Positions 5,403-6,661 of a DNA stretch of 6,661 bases are shown here, piece by piece. Every line of letters starts with the position of its first letter. Position 1 is the stretch's first letter. This stretch comes from DAOMFB01 sp035519355. Lineage in GTDB: Bacteria > Acidobacteriota > Thermoanaerobaculia > UBA5066. The stretch is from assembly GCA_035519355.1 (NCBI GenBank), contig DATIWM010000011.1, positions 1 to 6,661 on the forward strand. The letters run 5' to 3'. Under the pieces are notes generated by a model. The model worked only from the letters and a program-made list of their open reading frames with translations, did no database searches and was not told where the DNA came from. The translations under genes were made by a program, and so were the position numbers.

Positions 5403-5425
5403 GAGACTGAAGTATATTGAGTCTC
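5403..5425. promoter_or_regulatory. operator-like inverted repeat over overlapping divergent -10 elements
   Basis: GAGACT (5403-5408) and AGTCTC (5420-5425) are a perfect 6-bp inverted repeat with an 11-bp spacer GAAGTATATTG. The spacer contains TATATT (5413-5418, one mismatch to TATAAT) reading right toward the gene at 5437. It also contains TATACT (5416-5411 on the minus strand, one mismatch) reading left toward the hydrolase. A dimeric regulator bound here would cover both -10s. No clear -35 is visible for either direction. The rightward start would fall near 5425, directly at the Shine-Dalgarno AGGAGG (5426-5431), leaving a leader of only about 12 nt. Confidence 0.55.
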
Positions 5426-5436
5426 AGGAGGAATTC

Positions 5437-5919
5437 ATGCTGACGCGGAGATGGTTTTCCCTGGGGTTCGTGTGCGCGGGGCTTGCGCTGGTGGCCTCGC
5501 CCCTGTCGGCCCAGGAGGTCAAGGCCTCCGGCACCAACATGTTCGTTCCGAAGGTCGTCGAGAGCTTCACGCTGGCGGACGGGTCCAAGGTGAGTCGCGT
5601 CTTCTTTCCCGGCTTCATCACGGCGGACGATCCGTCGAACCCGCTCCGGATGGCGAGCATGACCTGCTCGGGCACGACGGTCGACGGCAAGGACGGGAAG
5701 CCCGTTCGATCCGCCGGCACCTGCGACTCCGTCGACGCGCAGGGTGACGTGGCGTTCTACTGGTGGCGCGCCGACGAGAAGAACGGAGGCCGCTGGGGCT
5801 TCCTGGGCGGAACGGGCAAGTGGGCGAACGTCGAGGGGGGCGGCACTTACGAGCCGAGCTTCCAGTGGAAGGACGGACGGATGGGCAACAGCTGGAAGGG
5901 GAGCTGGAAGACGAAATAG
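5437..5919 (+). CDS. small exported protein of unknown function
   Basis: Predicted 160 residues. A classical signal peptide, MLTRRWFSLGFVCAGLALVA then SPLSA-QE (cleavage about residue 25), shows export to the periplasm or beyond. The mature part of about 135 residues is rich in Gly, Trp, Ser and Asp, with alternating patterns that suggest a beta-barrel or beta-sandwich. C77 and C96 (MTCSGT, AGTCDS) could form a disulfide bond across a Gly/Asp/Lys turn. The C-terminal half has VAFYWWRADEKNGGRWGFLGGTGKWANVEGGGTY split over two strands; a GGTGK-x-x-x-x-x-G-G-x-Y pattern is seen in allene-oxide-cyclase/dirigent-like barrels, but the link is tentative. The start is secure: a perfect AGGAGG ends 5 nt before the ATG. 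It is divergent from the hydrolase with a 73-bp gap, and its stop is only 9 bp from the end of the convergent gene on the right. Confidence 0.9.
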   Translation: MLTRRWFSLGFVCAGLALVASPLSAQEVKASGTNMFVPKVVESFTLADGSKVSRVFFPGFITADDPSNPLRMASMTCSGTTVDGKDGKPVRSAGTCDSVDAQGDVAFYWWRADEKNGGRWGFLGGTGKWANVEGGGTYEPSFQWKDGRMGNSWKGSWKTK

Positions 5920-5928
5920 CCCGGCTCG

Positions 5929-6661
5929 TTACGAGACGGACTTCTCGGGCGGGTGCTTCCTTTCCGCCGGCACCTTCTTCGTCGGCTCCGGCTTGGGCGT
6001 GGCCGACGTCTTGGGCTTGTCGACGACGGGCGCCTTCTGCGTCTTCGGCGCGCCTTTCGGCGACGCGTGGGTCTTTTCGGGCGGCCCCTTCTGGAGATCC
6101 GAAGGGGGCTCGACGGCGGACCGGGATTTCGCCGCCGGAGTCGGCGGTTTCGCCACGGTCTCGGGGAGATGCGACGGCGTCTTGACGGGGGGCCGCGCCT
6201 CGTGGAGGCCTCCGGTCGGGGTGCGGGCGCTGTCGCGGATCTCCGGGTGCGGGGCGGCCGTGAGCGCGCGGGTCTCGTGCGGACGATCGGGCGCCAGCCG
6301 CTCCGTCTCGGGGCGGTGGTAGGGGCGTCCCTGGTTCTCCTGGATCACGCCGAGCTTCGTGGCGAAGGGGGGAGGAGGCGGCGGCGGCGGAAGGCTGGTC
6401 GTCACGTGCCGGTCGAGGTACTTCTCCGGGGGACGGGAGAGTTCGTGGTGAACCGCCGGCGTGGCGAACCGGACCGACGCGACGGTCGGGACGAGGGGGA
6501 TCGGGCCGTGATAGACGGGAGCCGCCGAGATCTCCCGGATCACGCGGGCGTCGCGGACATGCGCCTCGCGGACCGTGACGCCGCCGACGAACGTGTCACG
6601 CGGGACGACCGTGACGTACGAGCGATTCACGTACGGGACGTTTCGGACGGAGACGGCCGCC
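5929..6661 (-). CDS. C-terminal part of a FecR/DUF6600-type protein with Pro/Lys-rich tail (5' end missing)
   Basis: The frame is open to the right edge, so the start lies outside; 243 residues are visible. The GTG at 6630 is an internal Val. The visible start, VRNVPYVNRSYVTVVPRDTFVGGVTV, matches in style the repeating N-x-x-Y/V-V-N-R..VTVVPR..FV segment found near the C-terminus of FecR-domain/DUF6600 proteins of high-GC bacteria. Those are usually exported, with an N-terminal FecR-like domain and YxPYxxGxW-type repeats that are not visible here, so the assignment is moderate. About 70 residues further on comes a run of eight prolines. The last 115 residues or so are very rich in Pro, Lys, Ala, Thr and Glu with no hydrophobic segment, so probably disordered and basic. 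A TonB-like role is unlikely, since no C-terminal domain follows the Pro/Lys stretch. It ends 9 bp from the stop of the convergent gene. Confidence 0.6.
   Translation of the reverse strand, partial: AAVSVRNVPYVNRSYVTVVPRDTFVGGVTVREAHVRDARVIREISAAPVYHGPIPLVPTVASVRFATPAVHHELSRPPEKYLDRHVTTSLPPPPPPPPFATKLGVIQENQGRPYHRPETERLAPDRPHETRALTAAPHPEIRDSARTPTGGLHEARPPVKTPSHLPETVAKPPTPAAKSRSAVEPPSDLQKGPPEKTHASPKGAPKTQKAPVVDKPKTSATPKPEPTKKVPAERKHPPEKSVS
6367..6390 (-). repeat. poly-proline codon run (8 codons)
   Basis: On the minus strand four CCG, two CCT and two CCC codons encode eight consecutive prolines in the C-terminal region of the FecR/DUF6600-type protein. Such runs stall ribosomes unless EF-P rescues them (established). 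The trinucleotide runs may also vary in copy number. Confidence 0.85.

Noticed and set aside
4396..5420. ORFs on both strands overlapping the hydrolase gene
   Set aside because: The hydrolase frame carries the GHSYGG elbow, triad residues and TPR; the other frames are compositionally biased with no motifs.
5929..6661. TonB-like protein, because of the Pro/Lys/Glu-rich stretch
   Set aside because: The Pro/Lys-rich stretch is at the extreme C-terminus with no TonB C-terminal domain after it, and no membrane anchor is visible in the fragment.

Overview
The window is very GC-rich (roughly two-thirds G+C by eye) chromosomal-type DNA from a Gram-negative bacterium with an outer membrane and periplasm. 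It holds a lipoprotein, several exported proteins, a TRAP-transporter binding protein and a sigma-54 activator. The combination of a TatT lipoprotein, a TatP/DctP-type binding protein and a FecR-associated (DUF6600-like) protein would fit Acidobacteriota or a similar deep high-GC lineage, but the phylum is an inference. No rRNA, tRNA, CRISPR array, insertion sequence or phage gene was seen.

Layout, left to right. (1) Positions 1-1237, minus strand: tatT followed by the 5' part of a TatP/DctP-type gene, the start of a tripartite TRAP transporter operon running off the left edge. (2) Positions 1297-2950, minus strand: a sigma-54 (NtrC-family) activator with a complete AAA+ motor, a receiver that has lost its phospho-acceptor Asp, and no recognisable DNA-binding domain. 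Its frame has no stop where the activator should end and runs into an in-frame 80-codon ORF for a small membrane or exported peptide. That ORF has its own Shine-Dalgarno, a good -24/-12 sigma-54 promoter 37 bp upstream of its ATG, and a terminator-like hairpin downstream. It therefore looks like a compact sigma-54 transcription unit nested in the 3' end of the activator gene. (3) Positions 3000-3758, plus strand, divergent from the activator: an exported protein of unknown function with a duplicated domain of about 50 residues between low-complexity stretches. (4) Positions 3849-5363, minus strand: an exported alpha/beta-hydrolase with a Ser-Asp-His triad and a C-terminal TPR tail. (5) Positions 5437-5919, plus strand: a small exported protein of unknown function, divergent from the hydrolase. 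The two share an AT-rich promoter region bracketed by a perfect 6-11-6 inverted repeat that looks like an operator. (6) Positions 5929-6661, minus strand: the C-terminal part of a probable FecR/DUF6600-type protein with a poly-proline run and a Pro/Lys-rich tail, cut by the right edge.

The most unusual region is 1297-2950. A probably phosphorylation-independent sigma-54 activator, seemingly without specific DNA binding, sits directly upstream of (and in frame with) a small membrane-peptide gene that carries the only -24/-12 element found by eye in the window. A TRAP transporter operon follows immediately. A working model, which is inference, is that the activator switches on the peptide, and possibly the TRAP genes by read-through of the hairpin.
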